Positions 48,661-60,800 of a stretch of 64,000 bases of DNA are shown piece by piece (position 1 is the stretch's first letter; the number at the start of each line of letters is the position of its first letter). Source of the DNA: Drosophila miranda (lineage: Eukaryota > Arthropoda > Insecta > Diptera > Drosophilidae). Where the stretch lies: the NCBI RefSeq assembly GCF_003369915.1, contig NC_046676.1:13994001-14058000 (forward strand). Reading direction: 5' to 3'. The position numbers and the translations under genes are program-made. Under the pieces are notes generated by a model. It was not told where the DNA came from. It did not search any database and saw only the letters and a program-made list of their open reading frames with translations.

Positions 48661-50019
48661 TTACTCCGTATTCGTTGCCTTCGACACTAACTTGCGTGCA
48701 CTCGATATCGGTGCACGAGCCAACTCGTTTTTTGACGAGCTACATTTTCGGCACGATGGTTTATATGTGTCCCGCTTACCACATCCATAACAGAATACTT
48801 TACGCTCTGCTTCGCACTCTTGATATCGGTGGCCTTGTTTATTGCAATTCCAGCAAGAAAGCGTCATCGCGTCGATATCAAAAGCGTCAGCTTCTTCCGA
48901 ATCGCCTTCTGCCAGACCTTCTGTCTGGATGGACATTTCGTTCACCTGATTGCGAGGAACAAATCGTCGAGTAGCCGGGATTGGCTTAGCAGTATTTTCC
49001 ATGAACCTTTCACGCTTGCGGACCACTTGTCGCAACTGCACAATGTTCGGTATGGGCACATATAAAATCTCATGTTGTATCTCATTGAGCAGATTTGCTC
49101 GCAACACCTCTAACAAGGACTGCTCGGTCATCGGCTGCACGAGCTTGTCTGCAAGCGCCACTATGGCCTCATAAAAACTGTCAAACGGTTCGTTGACTTT
49201 CTGCTTCCTCTGGGTGATCGCGGTTCTGATTTCTAAATCTGTTCTGCCGTCCGAAAACTGCGATCTCAGAGCAATACAGAGATCAATCCAGCGCACTCTT
49301 GGTACGCTTTTATGATACCTCCAGTACCATTCACCCGCGCTTCCTTCGAACAGGTTGCTCGCGTAGCGAGATAACAATTCAAAATTGCTATCTAATGTCT
49401 GGCTGGTCAGAGCTTCGACGCGATACAAAAAATCATCTATTGACATAGAGGAGCGCCCTGAGAATCTCAACTTCCAGTTCGCGATTATCTGGCTAATCCG
49501 ATCCGCGCGCAACTGATGTGATTGCTGCGACTCGGGTGGGGCTGACAAGTTAGTCGGTCGCTCGGACGCTGAGTTTGGCAATGCTGCGTTTTCCCTGGCG
49601 GATAACCTAAAGAGTTGCTCAAAGGATTGATTTGACCTAACGGGAGAGGACTGCCTATGGGCTGGGTGTACCCTTTCCGTTGGAACTGGAGCTGCATTCT
49701 GGAGCGACAATCTTTGAAACCCCGCTTCAATCGCGTTAGCTAGCATTTGAGTGTGCTGTGCTAGTGCGGCTGTCACTGCGTCCGCAATGGTCTGTTGCAA
49801 GATACCATCCGTGGCTGGCAGACCCGTTCGAGCTGCTGAAGCTGACACCACTGCTGCCGCAGAATTTGGCGGTTGGCCTCTAGGACGATCTGGAGCGGCC
49901 ATTGGACCGGACACACTAGGCCCTTCGGGTTGGCTAACACTTCGGACCCCACTCTGCATATTGGCTGCGGATAATTGGTTTTGCTGTGACTTAAGTGTTT
50001 TCGAACGGGATCTGGTCAC
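48661..50019 (-). CDS. LTR element gag
   Basis: Frame of about 452 codons ending at TAA 48661-48663. There is no ATG at the upstream edge (the first codon is GTG, overlapping the RING-ORF stop); the first ATG is about codon 21 (MQSGVRS). Serine/proline-rich N-terminus and a capsid-like middle (NWKLRFSGRSSMSIDDFLYR, FEGSAGEWYWRY, ITQRKQ). Zinc knuckle CWNCNKQGHRYQEC (389-402), then a second knuckle CYGCGKRDTYKPSC with Thr at the His position. Forms the capsid and packages RNA, by family knowledge. It follows the RING ORF in the -1 frame, so translation may depend on reinitiation or frameshifting. Confidence 0.85.
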   Translation of the reverse strand: MTRSRSKTLKSQQNQLSAANMQSGVRSVSQPEGPSVSGPMAAPDRPRGQPPNSAAAVVSASAARTGLPATDGILQQTIADAVTAALAQHTQMLANAIEAGFQRLSLQNAAPVPTERVHPAHRQSSPVRSNQSFEQLFRLSARENAALPNSASERPTNLSAPPESQQSHQLRADRISQIIANWKLRFSGRSSMSIDDFLYRVEALTSQTLDSNFELLSRYASNLFEGSAGEWYWRYHKSVPRVRWIDLCIALRSQFSDGRTDLEIRTAITQRKQKVNEPFDSFYEAIVALADKLVQPMTEQSLLEVLRANLLNEIQHEILYVPIPNIVQLRQVVRKRERFMENTAKPIPATRRFVPRNQVNEMSIQTEGLAEGDSEEADAFDIDAMTLSCWNCNKQGHRYQECEAERKVFCYGCGKRDTYKPSCRKCSSSKNELARAPISSARKLVSKATNTE

Positions 50020-50285
50020 TGCAACTGCCCTGGTTGGTTGCCTGGGGCTTGAGCTGCTTCTAGTTCTTTTGCCAAATTAAGGGTCGATTTGCTCAGCGCA
50101 GTTCTGCACACTGGACAGACTTTCTTATTTCCTGAACGTGCACTAAAGCAGGTGTGATGGAAATAATGGTTACAGCTGGTAGCTAATAGTTGGCCTGGGT
50201 ATTCGACTTCTTGCGTGCATACACAGCAAACGGTTTCGCTCTCTTTTGGCTGAATCCTATAATCCGGGCTTCGGTCTACCGGCAT
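50016..50285 (-). CDS. Small RING-H2 finger ORF upstream of gag in the LTR element
   Basis: 89 residues from an ATG at 50283-50285 to TGA 50016-50018. The full RING-H2 ligand set is present with canonical spacing: C20-x2-C23-x14-C38-x-H40-x2-H43-x2-C46-x10-C57-x2-C60 (CCVC, CNHYFHHTC, CPVC). RING-H2 fingers usually recruit an E2 and act as ubiquitin ligases; that activity is inferred. It is the first ORF after the primer site and leader, so it would be translated first. It ends on gag in a -1-related overlap. The intact finger suggests it was under constraint in the active element. A frame slip splitting an originally longer Gag remains possible. Confidence 0.8.
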   Translation of the reverse strand: MPVDRSPDYRIQPKESETVCCVCTQEVEYPGQLLATSCNHYFHHTCFSARSGNKKVCPVCRTALSKSTLNLAKELEAAQAPGNQPGQLQ

Positions 50286-51464
50286 TGTAAAGTTATCCTA
50301 TATATTAACTAGCTTTAAGCACGTTCCTATAAATCTAGTTCAGACAAATATTAACAAAAAAAACAATAATAACGGGGAAAGCAAAAAAAACGATCTTTGA
50401 TAGAGAGATTTTGGGGGAAACCATGCAACCCTTTCCCTCCGAAAGGTTGCCAATAACTATGCGTGGTAGAGCGAAAAAGGGGGAAATAAAGAAAAGGTAT
50501 CTTCGGCAATCGTGACCCAAGTAGTAGCTCTAGGCCCCTTCCTGTCTGCGGCGAACGCCTAAACATAGGGACGGACGACGTTCTTGCCCGCGTGCCCATA
50601 CCAGGATCACGACGGTGTTCGTCAGCCGCCCATCGAGGAAACATTACCGAAGCGGTTACGGGGAGTTTGTAATAGTCTCTGCGTGCTACGACCTATACCT
50701 TTTTCGCAGCCATTATCGGTCCGGGCCGGAAGCGTAGCACGAAGAAACGCACCAGCACCAGGGGTACCACGTTCGGCCGGCGATAACCTGCTGTATAAAT
50801 CGGCGCACGAATAGACCAATCACTAGAAAGTAGAGAGAGAAACAAAAGACGGAGGCACCCTAATAACCCCGATTCGAGTTGAGCGGCAACAAAAAATAAT
50901 TTTGATTCTTCTAGCTGACTCCGGCGACAACTGAACCAAAGCTACCCAAGGTACCTGTCAATTTCCAAGGGATACGGGCGAATGTATTCACTAATATGCT
51001 TCTGTATAGCGGCAGGTCGTAGATTTACTCCACTAATAACCCTGTGTCCAGCCAACTTCCACATACCAGTGAATCCATCTAGATTTCACTGCTATGGCAT
51101 ATACTGCTCGGCAATAAAGCTATGGTGAAGCTATTATCGATTCCAGAGCAGCTTACCATCGAGCAAGGGTTATGGATCATACTCTAATGCGGGCTAACCG
51201 TTATCGGAAACTAATAAGCATCCACCATCACAGGATCCAATTCCAGGACAAAAGGAAGGCTTTAAGGAAGGGGGGTGGGAAACAGGGAACAAAAGTCTTA
51301 AGCCAGTGCATGACTATGCACTGCTCGCAGGTGTTATGGACTTTCTCAACAATTTTTCTGCTTCGGGGTCAAGTTTGGCTGGGGTCACACACAACCATAT
51401 AAGTTAATGTAACTCCGCTTTGTAACGTTTACAATTACGTCAACCCTGACCTTCAGGCCTTTCG
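50286..51464 (-). other. Untranslated leader of the LTR element
   Basis: About 1.2 kb between the primer-binding site and the RING-H2 ORF. Several short frames, none convincing. Probably holds packaging signals; none identified. Confidence 0.6.
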
Positions 51465-51482
51465 GCCCCACGTTGGGCGCCA
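51465..51482 (-). promoter_or_regulatory. Primer-binding site for tRNA-Lys
   Basis: The + strand reads GCCCCACGTTGGGCGCCA, which I recognise as the 3' 15 bases of Drosophila tRNA-Lys(CTT) plus CCA. On the element strand it is the complement, beginning TGGCGCCC, where minus-strand synthesis would be primed. It lies 17 bases inside the LTR edge (51500). This fixes the element orientation as minus. Confidence 0.8.
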
Positions 51483-51499
51483 AATAAAATAATTATTAC

Positions 51500-54038
51500 T
51501 GTAACGAGTAACGAAGAGAATCTTCGCACGATGAAGCTGGTGGTCGGCTAACTGAGAAGGAGTACGCGCTCGCTTCCACGGCTGATCTCTGGTCGGAAAT
51601 GGGGATGGGTCCTTTGGGGTAACCCTCCAGTTAGGTTGCTTCGCTCCTGCTGGTATTATTTTATTAAAATTCGCGTACTCTTTTTGGGAATGGGAGGGGG
51701 ACAGACAAGGAAAGGATCGTTAGGGGTACGGAAAGTATAGTGGGGCAAAGATAGTGCAGAGAAGGAGTAGGGATCTACCACCGCGGCGGACATCTCTGTT
51801 TTGCTGGCACGGAGTCGTGCCACGCCCACCCTACCATGATCCTGAAAGAGTCAAGAATAATATCAGGATCCCTGGAGTGTCCGGTATTGGTCATCCTAAT
51901 TCGCTCACGAGCGGCATGGTTCCCCCAAATGCGGTAACGTCTAGCACATATTTATCTTAACAATCATTTTATTAGAAACTATATTCAGATACTATATTCA
52001 TGTTACAAGAAAAAAGAAACACTAACCGAGAACTCCAAGACAAGGCTAAATGGACAAAAGGAGGAACGAAAAGCGTCACAAGAGATATAGCTATTATTAC
52101 TAGGGAATATTTAGATAAATAAATACGATAAGTGTAAATAGTTATAAGTGCATATACGATATTTTATAGTGCGATATAAACTAATGATTTTTCCTTAGAT
52201 AGAAAGATAATACTATAGCGCAATATAGGTACACATGTCGCAGCACATCGGCTTCAGGGAGTAGTTGGACATACTATTCGTTCTACCAAGCGTATTGTAA
52301 AGGCAGAAGGCCAATCAGCTGTGACTACTTTAAAAGTGTGAGGTCAACGACCGACAAACAGCTCTAGCAAAAAAGAACGAAGCTTTTGCCACGCTCGCGG
52401 AATTTTGGGAGGCAATAAAATGTAATGTTGTTGGTATATTATAAAGCTCACTCAGTTTTTGTTTGTGTTCCCGCGGCGAAAGATCTTTCGTAGCTGGGCG
52501 TGTGGCTGTGTGTGGGTGCATTAAACTTTTACCTGCAAACCAAAAACAAAATCGTACAGCGCGTGCTGCATGGCATAAGCTCGCGGAGGGGACCCGGCCG
52601 AGCGGACGCTTTTAAGCTCAAACTTTTAAGCTTTTATCAAATGCATTTTCAAACTTTCCATGTGTTGGTGGGTTTTTTTTCTGGTTTTTTTTTTTTGTTA
52701 CAATTAACACTAAGTATATCCAACTACACAAAAACAGACATATCAACGGACTGCGAGGTTCAAGGGAATGCGAGTCACGGTGGGATCTTACTGGCCTCAG
52801 TGGCTTTCAGTGGGCGGTGTATACATATGTATGTGAGCACATCTCTTACAGTTTTCATTCAGCCTACATAATGACACTAACGTGCACATAAGACAAACGC
52901 TGGCCTCCACTGCACTTTAAATAAACGTTTGGAACAGCTAGGCCGAATCACGAGAAGAACAAGAGAGGCGATACCACTAGGGGTCGCCGGGAGGTTATGT
53001 ACACACGTGGTGCACTATTTTTTCCCGCCCGGTAGGAACATTTAAGCGGCTTCGGTCCTACGCTGACTGCAAGCACCGGTTTCCGTTTCTTGGCCCGGTT
53101 TTGAATGCGAAACGGGTACGCCACTTCGCCGCACTAAGCCCGTTCAGACGGCTGTCCTCGTCTCGCGCAGCCAAAGTTCACTGCCCGCGACTTGGTGGAT
53201 CAGCTGGTTCGTAGTGCGGGGGCTTAAAGCTCGGGCTGCAGCTTTTGGATAATTCCCAAACTAAGTGCCGATTCTAATGTGGAATTTGAAAATACTGATC
53301 AGGCTACTTTTTCTAACAGTTACTCCATGCACATATTTACCTTGTTGGAACTGGCACTGCGAAAATAGGGGGATGGGGTTGAGGTGCTAATTCCTTCTTT
53401 CTCCAGGTGTTTTTTTTTTTTTTTGTGTTGGGGCTGCTCACCTCCAAGCGGAAAGTTTTCGATTAGAGCCCAATCTGCTTTCTTGGGTTCTTTTTTCCCG
53501 ATCGAGTGCACTTTGGTTTAACACCACGGTTATTTACGGCGGTTTAATTTTATTTTTATTATTTTTTTTTCTCACCGCGCAACTGAATGCTTGTACGGCC
53601 ACGAGGAGAAAGAAAGATTTGGGCGGATCTACTGACCAACAAAAATTTTGTTCTCCGGATCTGCCTTTGCACGATCCTTCGCCATTCACCTTGAATGGTT
53701 ATGGACATGGTGGGGAGATTTTTGTTCGTTTTTAAGCATATTCTTAATGTCAACCCTAGATGGCGCTAGCCCCCACACGACCAGGAACATTTAACATGTA
53801 ACCCCACAACAAGAAATTAAGCCAACCTAACTATACACTAACTATGGGGACTAAACTTAATAATTAATAAGTATCTCGGTGAGGTGTGATATATACTTGT
53901 ATAAATAATATAATATATATAAATATATTTATATATATAATATACATATATATATAAATTGTACAAATACCATCGGGCATACTTTCAGGCGAAGAACACA
54001 AATATGCTTTCCTATCCGCCCGACAAGCGACCACTACA
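51500..54038 (-). repeat. Right LTR (5' LTR in element orientation)
   Basis: 2539 bp, counterpart of 38248-40796. In element orientation it would carry the promoter. It begins TGTAACGAG and ends CCACTACA on the + strand and is followed by ACCA. Confidence 0.9.
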
Positions 54039-54771
54039 ACCATTAAATCGGTGGGAATTTTAAGAAACATTAAAAACTGAACATGTGATTTCTTTCCTGC
54101 AAGCGTGGATTTAGAAATAATAATATGCCATATTATTTAAGAAAAGATAGAATATACATAAATGAGAATATAAGTTTATTAACATTTTTACATATATACA
54201 AACTGATGGCTACATACTACAGTACAGGTAACTGGCTGACTAAGATGTACGTTTAATCCTAGAAAAAAAATTCGAAAATCTCATACAAGTCTGGATAATT
54301 TTACCCGTCCCCACCCATGACTAACTAACTAACTATCTAACTAATGGCACCCTATATGTTTTGTTGATCCTCATTTATGTATGTTTTGATGATGCATTTC
54401 CTCTCACAAAAGAGTACCTTCCAAGGGGCTCTGTGTTCTGTTTTCCCATTTCCATATCAAGACCACACATACACTCTGTACATCTGTTTAAAATCATCTC
54501 TCTGCTCACTGCTCTCTCCTCTTGCCCTCCATTCCATGCCACGCATTTTTAGAGTAGTCAAGAGGCATTTTCGGTAAAGTATGCTCTACTGTACACACCC
54601 CCCCCCTACCCCCTATAAGTAAATCCTAAACAAAACTAAAACTAACCATACATATATACGTAATGTGAATATACGATTTTCAGTTGTAGATGAATAGCTA
54701 GATCTAGATACATATGATTTTAAGGCTTCCCCTTCCCATAACCTAGCCAAAAAAATCCTGAATAATTACAG
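54039..54771 (+). other. Spacer to copy E, right side of the LTR-element insertion
   Basis: Resumes the unit spacer at ACCATTAAATCG. Carries the 98-bp deletion (near 54371). No gene seen. Ends in the cassette-exon acceptor. Confidence 0.75.
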
Positions 54772-54885
54772 ATCTATTCGGTGTTAGCGAATAAATACTT
54801 AAACGTCAAGATAGTGACCAAGAAACAAAAACAATATAACTATCAACGGAATATCGATATAGCAATGGAGAGTGATCAGAATGAG
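54772..54885 (+). CDS. zip: Cassette exon of zip copy E
   Basis: 114 bases, phase 0, one replacement (K to N in QYKYQRN). Splice sites intact. Confidence 0.6.
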
Positions 54886-57800
54886 GTAAAAGAATCCAAC
54901 CGGCTGGAGCAGCCATCGCCGCCGCCGTCGAACGGCAGAGTAGAGGAGTTTTGTCCCGTGTTCAGTACAATTTTTAGAGTAGTCTTTTGCTTGCTTTCCG
55001 TAGATTAATCCTTTGAGAACTGCATGTGGTTGTCCTTGTCCTTGTCGATTGTTTGTTGCATGTTTTCTATGTGTACATTGTGCTTTTTTTGTGTTGCTAA
55101 CCCTAGACATCGTTAGATCTCTGAAGAACCTGCAATAATCCCATTCTCTTGAGTCCTCCCGCTACTCAGGGTGAACTGGAGCAACAACTGCTGCAAGCGA
55201 ATCCCATACTGGAGGCCTTTGGCAATGCCAAGACCGTCAAGAACGATAATTCATCGCGTTTCGTAAGTCACACACACACACACGTTTCGATAGAGACTCT
55301 TCCAGTAATCCTTGTATTTGTGATCCTTTTTGTGCAGGGCAAATTCATACGGATCAATTTCGATGCCTCTGGTTTCATCTCGGGCGCCAACATCGAGACG
55401 TACCTGCTGGAGAAGTCGCGGGCCATCCGCCAAGCCAAGGACGAACGTACATTCCACATCTTCTATCAGTTGCTGGCGGGCGCCTCGCCGGAGCAGCGCG
55501 AGAAGTTCATACTCGATGATGTCAAGTCGTATGCATTCCTGTCGAACGGCAGCCTGCCAGTGCCCGGTGTGGATGACTATGCCGAGTTCCAGGCCACCGT
55601 CAAGTCGATGAACATCATGGGCATGACCTCGGAGGACTTCAACTTGATATTCCGTATCGTGAGCGCCGTCCTGCTGTTCGGAAGCATGAAGTTCCGGCAG
55701 GAGCGCAACAACGACCAGGCCACGCTACCCGACAACACAGTGGCCCAGAAGATTGCCCATTTGCTCGGCCTGAGTGTGACGGACATGTCGCGGGCCTTCC
55801 TCACGCCGCGCATCAAGGTGGGCCGCGACTTTGTCACCAAGGCCCAGACCAAGGAGCAGGTGGAGTTCGCTGTGGAGGCCATTGCCAAGGCCTGCTACGA
55901 GCGGATGTTCAAGTGGCTGGTGAATCGCATCAATCGGTCGCTGGACCGCACCAAGCGGCAGGGGGCCTCCTTCATCGGCATCCTCGACATGGCTGGCTTC
56001 GAGATTTTCGAGCTCAACTCGTTCGAGCAGCTGTGCATCAACTACACGAACGAGAAGTTGCAGCAGCTCTTCAACCACACCATGTTCATCCTGGAGCAGG
56101 AGGAGTACCAGCGCGAGGGCATCGAGTGGAAGTTCATTGATTTTGGGCTCGATCTGCAGCCCACCATTGACCTGATCGACAAACCGGGCGGCATCATGGC
56201 CCTGCTCGACGAGGAGTGCTGGTTCCCCAAGGCCACCGACAAGACGTTTGTCGACAAGCTCGTCTCGGCCCACTCGATGCATCCGAAGTTCATGAAGACC
56301 GACTTCCGGGGCGTGGCCGATTTTGCCATCGTCCACTATGCCCGACGGGTGGACTACTCGGCGACCAAGTGGCTGATGAAGAACATGGATCCGCTGAACG
56401 AGAACATTGTGTCGCTGCTGCAGGGCTCGCAGGATCCGTTTGTGGTGAACATCTGGAAGGATGCGGAGATCGTTGGCATGGCACAGCAGGCCCTGACCGA
56501 CACCACGTTCGGGGCACGCACCCGCAAGGGCATGTTCCGCACCGTGTCCCACCTATACAAGGAGCAGCTGGCGAAGCTGATGGACACGCTGCGCAACACG
56601 AATCCCAATTTTGTGCGCTGTATCATACCGAACCACGAGAAGCGGGCCGGCAAGATCGATGCCCCCCTGGTGCTCGACCAGTTGCGTTGCAACGGCGTCC
56701 TCGAGGGCATACGCATCTGTCGCCAAGGCTTCCCCAATCGCATACCCTTCCAGGAGTTCCGCCAGCGGTACGAGCTGCTCACTCCGAACGTCATCGCCAA
56801 GGGCTTCATGGACGGCAAGAAGGCCTGCGAGAGGATGATCCAGGCGCTGGAACTCGACTCGAATCTGTATCGAGTCGGTCAGTCGAAGATCTTCTTCCGC
56901 GCGGGCGTCCTCGCCCATCTCGAGGAGGAGCGTGACTTCAAGATCTCCGACCTAATCGTGAACTTCCAGGCGTTCTGTCGCGGCTTCCTCGCCCGCCGCA
57001 ACTACCAGAAGCGGCTCCAGCAGCTGAATGCCATCCGGATCATTCAGCGCAACTGCGCCGCCTACCTCAAGCTCCGCAACTGGCAGTGGTGGCGCCTCTA
57101 CACGAAGGTTAAGCCCCTGCTGGAGGTCACCAAGCAGGAGGAGAAGCTCGTCCAGAAAGAGGATGAGCTGAAGCAGGTGCGCGAGAAGCTCGACACGCTG
57201 GCCAAGAACACCCAGGAGTACGAGCGCAAGTACCAGCAGGCGCTGGTGGAGAAAACCAGGCTCGCCGAACATCTGCAGGCCGAGACTGAGCTGTGCGACG
57301 AGGCGGAGGAGTCGCGCTCGCGTCTGATGGCTCGCAAACAGGAGCTGGAGGACATGATGCAGGAGCTGGAGACGCGCGTCGAGGAGGAGGAGGAGCGTGT
57401 ATTGGCCCTGGGCGGTGAGAAGAAAAAGCTGGAGCTGCACATCCAGGACCTCGAGGAGCAGCTGGAGGAGGAGGAGGCCGCGCGCCAGAAGCTGCAGCTG
57501 GAGAAGGTCCAGTTGGACGGGAAGATCAAGAAGCACGAGGAGGATCTCGCCCTCACCGACGACCAGAACCAAAAGCTGCTCAAGGAGAAGAAGCTGCTCG
57601 AAGAGCGGGCCAACGATCTCTCCCAGACGCTCGCCGAGGAGGAGGAGAAGGCCAAGCACCTGGCCAAACTGAAGGCCAAGCACGAGGCCACCATCGCCGA
57701 GCTCGAGGAGCGCATGCACAAGGATCAGCAGCAGCGCCAGGAGACGGACCGCACCAAGCGAAAGGTGGAAACCGAGGTGGCGGACCTTAGGGAGCAGCTG

Positions 57801-60800
57801 AATGAGCGACGCACCCAAGTGGAGGAGATGCAGGCGCAGCTGTTGAAGCGCGAGGAGGAGCTCACCCAGACCCTGATGCGCATTGACGAGGAGTCCGCCA
57901 CCAAGGCCACCGCCCAGAAGGCCCAACGTGAACTCGAATCGCAGCTCGCCGAGATCCAGGAGGATCTCGAGGCCGAGAAGGCGGCCCGCGCCAAGGCCGA
58001 GAAGGTGCGACGCGACCTCAGCGAGGAGCTCGAAGCACTCAAGAACGAGCTTCTCGACTCCCTGGACACCACGGCCGCCCAACAAGAGCTGCGCTCCAAG
58101 CGCGAACAGGAGCTGGCCACGCTGAAGAAGTCGCTGGAGGAAGAGGGTGTGAACCACGAGGGCGTCCTGGCCGACATGCGGCACAAGCACTCGCAGGAGC
58201 TGAACGGCATCAACGATCAGTTGGAGAACCTGCGCAAGGCCAAGTCCGTTCTGGAGAAGGCCAAGGGTACGCTGGAGGCGGAGAACGCCGATCTGGCCAC
58301 CGAATTGCGCAGCGTCAACAGCTCCCGGCAGGAGAACGATCGACGACGCAAGCAGGCCGAATCCCAAATCGCAGAGCTTCAGGTGAGTGACGAAAGCAGA
58401 AGGTGGCCGAACGATCTCTATTCTGATTCTGTTTGCAGGTGAAATTGGCCGAGATCGAACGCGCACGATCGGAATTGCAGGAGAAGTGCACAAAGCTGCA
58501 GCAGGAGGCGGAGAATATCACCAATCAGCTGGAGGAGGCCGAGCTGAAGGCATCGGCAGCCGTCAAGTCGGCCAGCAATATGGAGTCGCAGCTGACGGAA
58601 GCGCAGCAGCAGCTGGAGGAGGAGACACGCCAGAAACTGGGCCTCAGCTCCAAGCTGCGCCAGATCGAGTCCGAGAAGGAGGCGCTGCAGGAGCAGCTCG
58701 AGGAGGATGAGGAGGCCAAGCGTAACTTTGAGCGCAAGCTGGCCGAGGTCACCGGCCAGATGCAGGAGATCAAGAAGAAGGCTGAGGAGGATGCCGACCT
58801 GGCCAAGGAGCTGGAGGAGGGCAAGAAGCGGCTCAACAAGGAGATCGAGGTGTTGGAGCGACAGGTGAAGGAGCTGATTGCCCAGAACGATCGCCTGGAC
58901 AAGAGCAAAAAGAAGATCCAATCGGAGCTGGAGGATGCCACCATCGAGCTGGAGACGCAACGCACGAAGGTAGGTCCCTGGCCCTCGTCATAGTTCCTTG
59001 AAGGACTCCCTTTGCTAATCCCCAATCCCAATCCCAATCCCTCATAGGTGCTCGAGTTGGAGAAGAAGCAGAAGAACTTCGACAAGACCCTCGCCGAGGA
59101 GAAAGCCATATCAGAGCAGATCGCCCAGGAACGCGACACTGCAGAGCGGGAGGCGCGCGAGAAGGAGACCAAGGTGCTGTCGGTGTCCCGCGAGCTGGAC
59201 GAGGCCTTCGACAAGATCGAAGATCTCGAGAACAAGCGCAAGACACTCCAGAACGAGCTAGACGACCTGGCCAACTCCCAAGGCACCGCCGACAAGAACG
59301 TCCACGAGCTTGAGAAGGCCAAGCGCGCCCTGGAGTCGCAGCTGGCCGAGCTGAAAGCACAAAACGAGGAGCTCGAGGACGACCTCCAGCTGACGGAGGA
59401 TGCCAAGCTGCGTCTCGAGGTCAATATGCAGGCCCTGCGCTCCCAGTTTGAGCGCGACCTGCTGGCCAAGGAGGAGGGGGCGGAGGAGAAGCGGCGAGGA
59501 CTGGTCAAGCAATTGCGCGATCTGGAAGCGGAGCTCGATGAGGAGCGCAAGCAGCGAACGGCCGCCGTGGCATCGAAGAAGAAGCTGGAGGGCGACCTCA
59601 AGGAGATCGAGACCACGATGGAGATGCATAACAAGGTGAAGGAGGATGCCCTGAAGCACGCCAAGAAGCTGCAAGCACAAGTCAAGGATGCGCTTCGCGC
59701 CGCCGAGGAGGCCAAGGCGGCCAAGGAGGAGCTGCAGGCGCAGAGCAAGGAGGCCGAGCGCAAGGTCAAGGCCTTGGAGGCAGAAGTATTACAGCTGACC
59801 GAGGATTTGGCCAGCTCGGAGCGGGCCCGACGGGCGGCCGAAACGGAGCGCGACGAGCTTGCCGAGGAGATTGCCAACAGTTCCAGCAAGGGATCGCTGA
59901 TGGTCGACGAGAAGCGGCGACTGGAGGCCCGCATTGCCACACTCGAGGAGGAGCTGGAGGAGGAGCAGTCCATTTCGGAGGTTCTGCTCGACCGCAGCCG
60001 CAAGGCGCAGCTGCAGATCGAGCAGCTGACCACCGAGCTAGCCAACGAGAAGTCCAACTCGCAGAAGAACGAGAATGGACGCGCCCTGCTCGAGCGCCAG
60101 AACAAGGAGCTGAAGGCCAAGCTGGCCGAGATTGAGACGGCACAACGTACCAAGGTGAAGGCCACCATCGCCACGCTCGAGGCCAAAATCGCCAATCTGG
60201 AGGAGCAGCTGGAGAGCGAGGGCAAGGAGCGACTGCTGCAGCAGAAGGCCAACCGCAAGATGGACAAGAAGATCAAGGAGCTGACGATGAACATCGAAGA
60301 CGAGCGGAGACATGTCGACCAGCACAAGGAGCAAATGGATAAGGTAAGCAGCCCGACCGTTCCTGACTGTGGGATGGTTATACTAAAGGATTCGTTTTGC
60401 TCCCACAGCTGAATAGCCGCATCAAATTGCTCAAGCGCAATCTGGACGAGACGGAGGAGGAACTGCAGAAGGAGAAGACACAGAAGCGCAAGTACCAGCG
60501 CGAGTGCGAGGAGACCCAGTGAATGTGAACCAGAAACCACTCCAAACCAAAGAAAACCTAGCAACCACACCTCTGTGTACATCTCTCTGCATGTTAGGAA
60601 CACACCATCCAGCAAATTCATCCAACAGTGCGAACTAATGCCGTTCAAACTCATATTTTAAATAGAACTTAGTTCGTGCAACTCCAACCTCTGTTCTGTT
60701 ATTTTTGTATTCCCCCATGCACTGCACGTCTACCCAGAACCATCCTCTACTATATATTGTAAACCCTGATACTAATCCTGCAACTTGTATGTCTCCCTTT

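Larger units (their letters stand above)
38248..54038 (-). mobile_element. Ulysses/Osvaldo-like Gypsy LTR retrotransposon with nested LINE-2
   Basis: The 4-bp duplicate ACCA flanks it (38244-38247 and 54039-54042), and the zip flank continues exactly across it. LTRs of 2549 and 2539 bp begin TGTAACGAG and end CCACTACA on the + strand. Genes read on the minus strand: primer-binding site at 51465-51482, a RING-H2 ORF, gag, and pol (protease, reverse transcriptase, RNase H, integrase). Pol is split by LINE-2 at 41594-46150. Without LINE-2 it is about 11.2 kb. Very long LTRs and a tRNA-Lys primer site are features I associate with Ulysses and Osvaldo of Drosophila; the family name is inference. 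No env-like frame seen. Confidence 0.9.

Noticed and set aside
51465..51482. tRNA-Lys gene
   Set aside because: Only the 3' 18 bases match and they sit at the LTR edge; it is a primer-binding site, not a tRNA gene.
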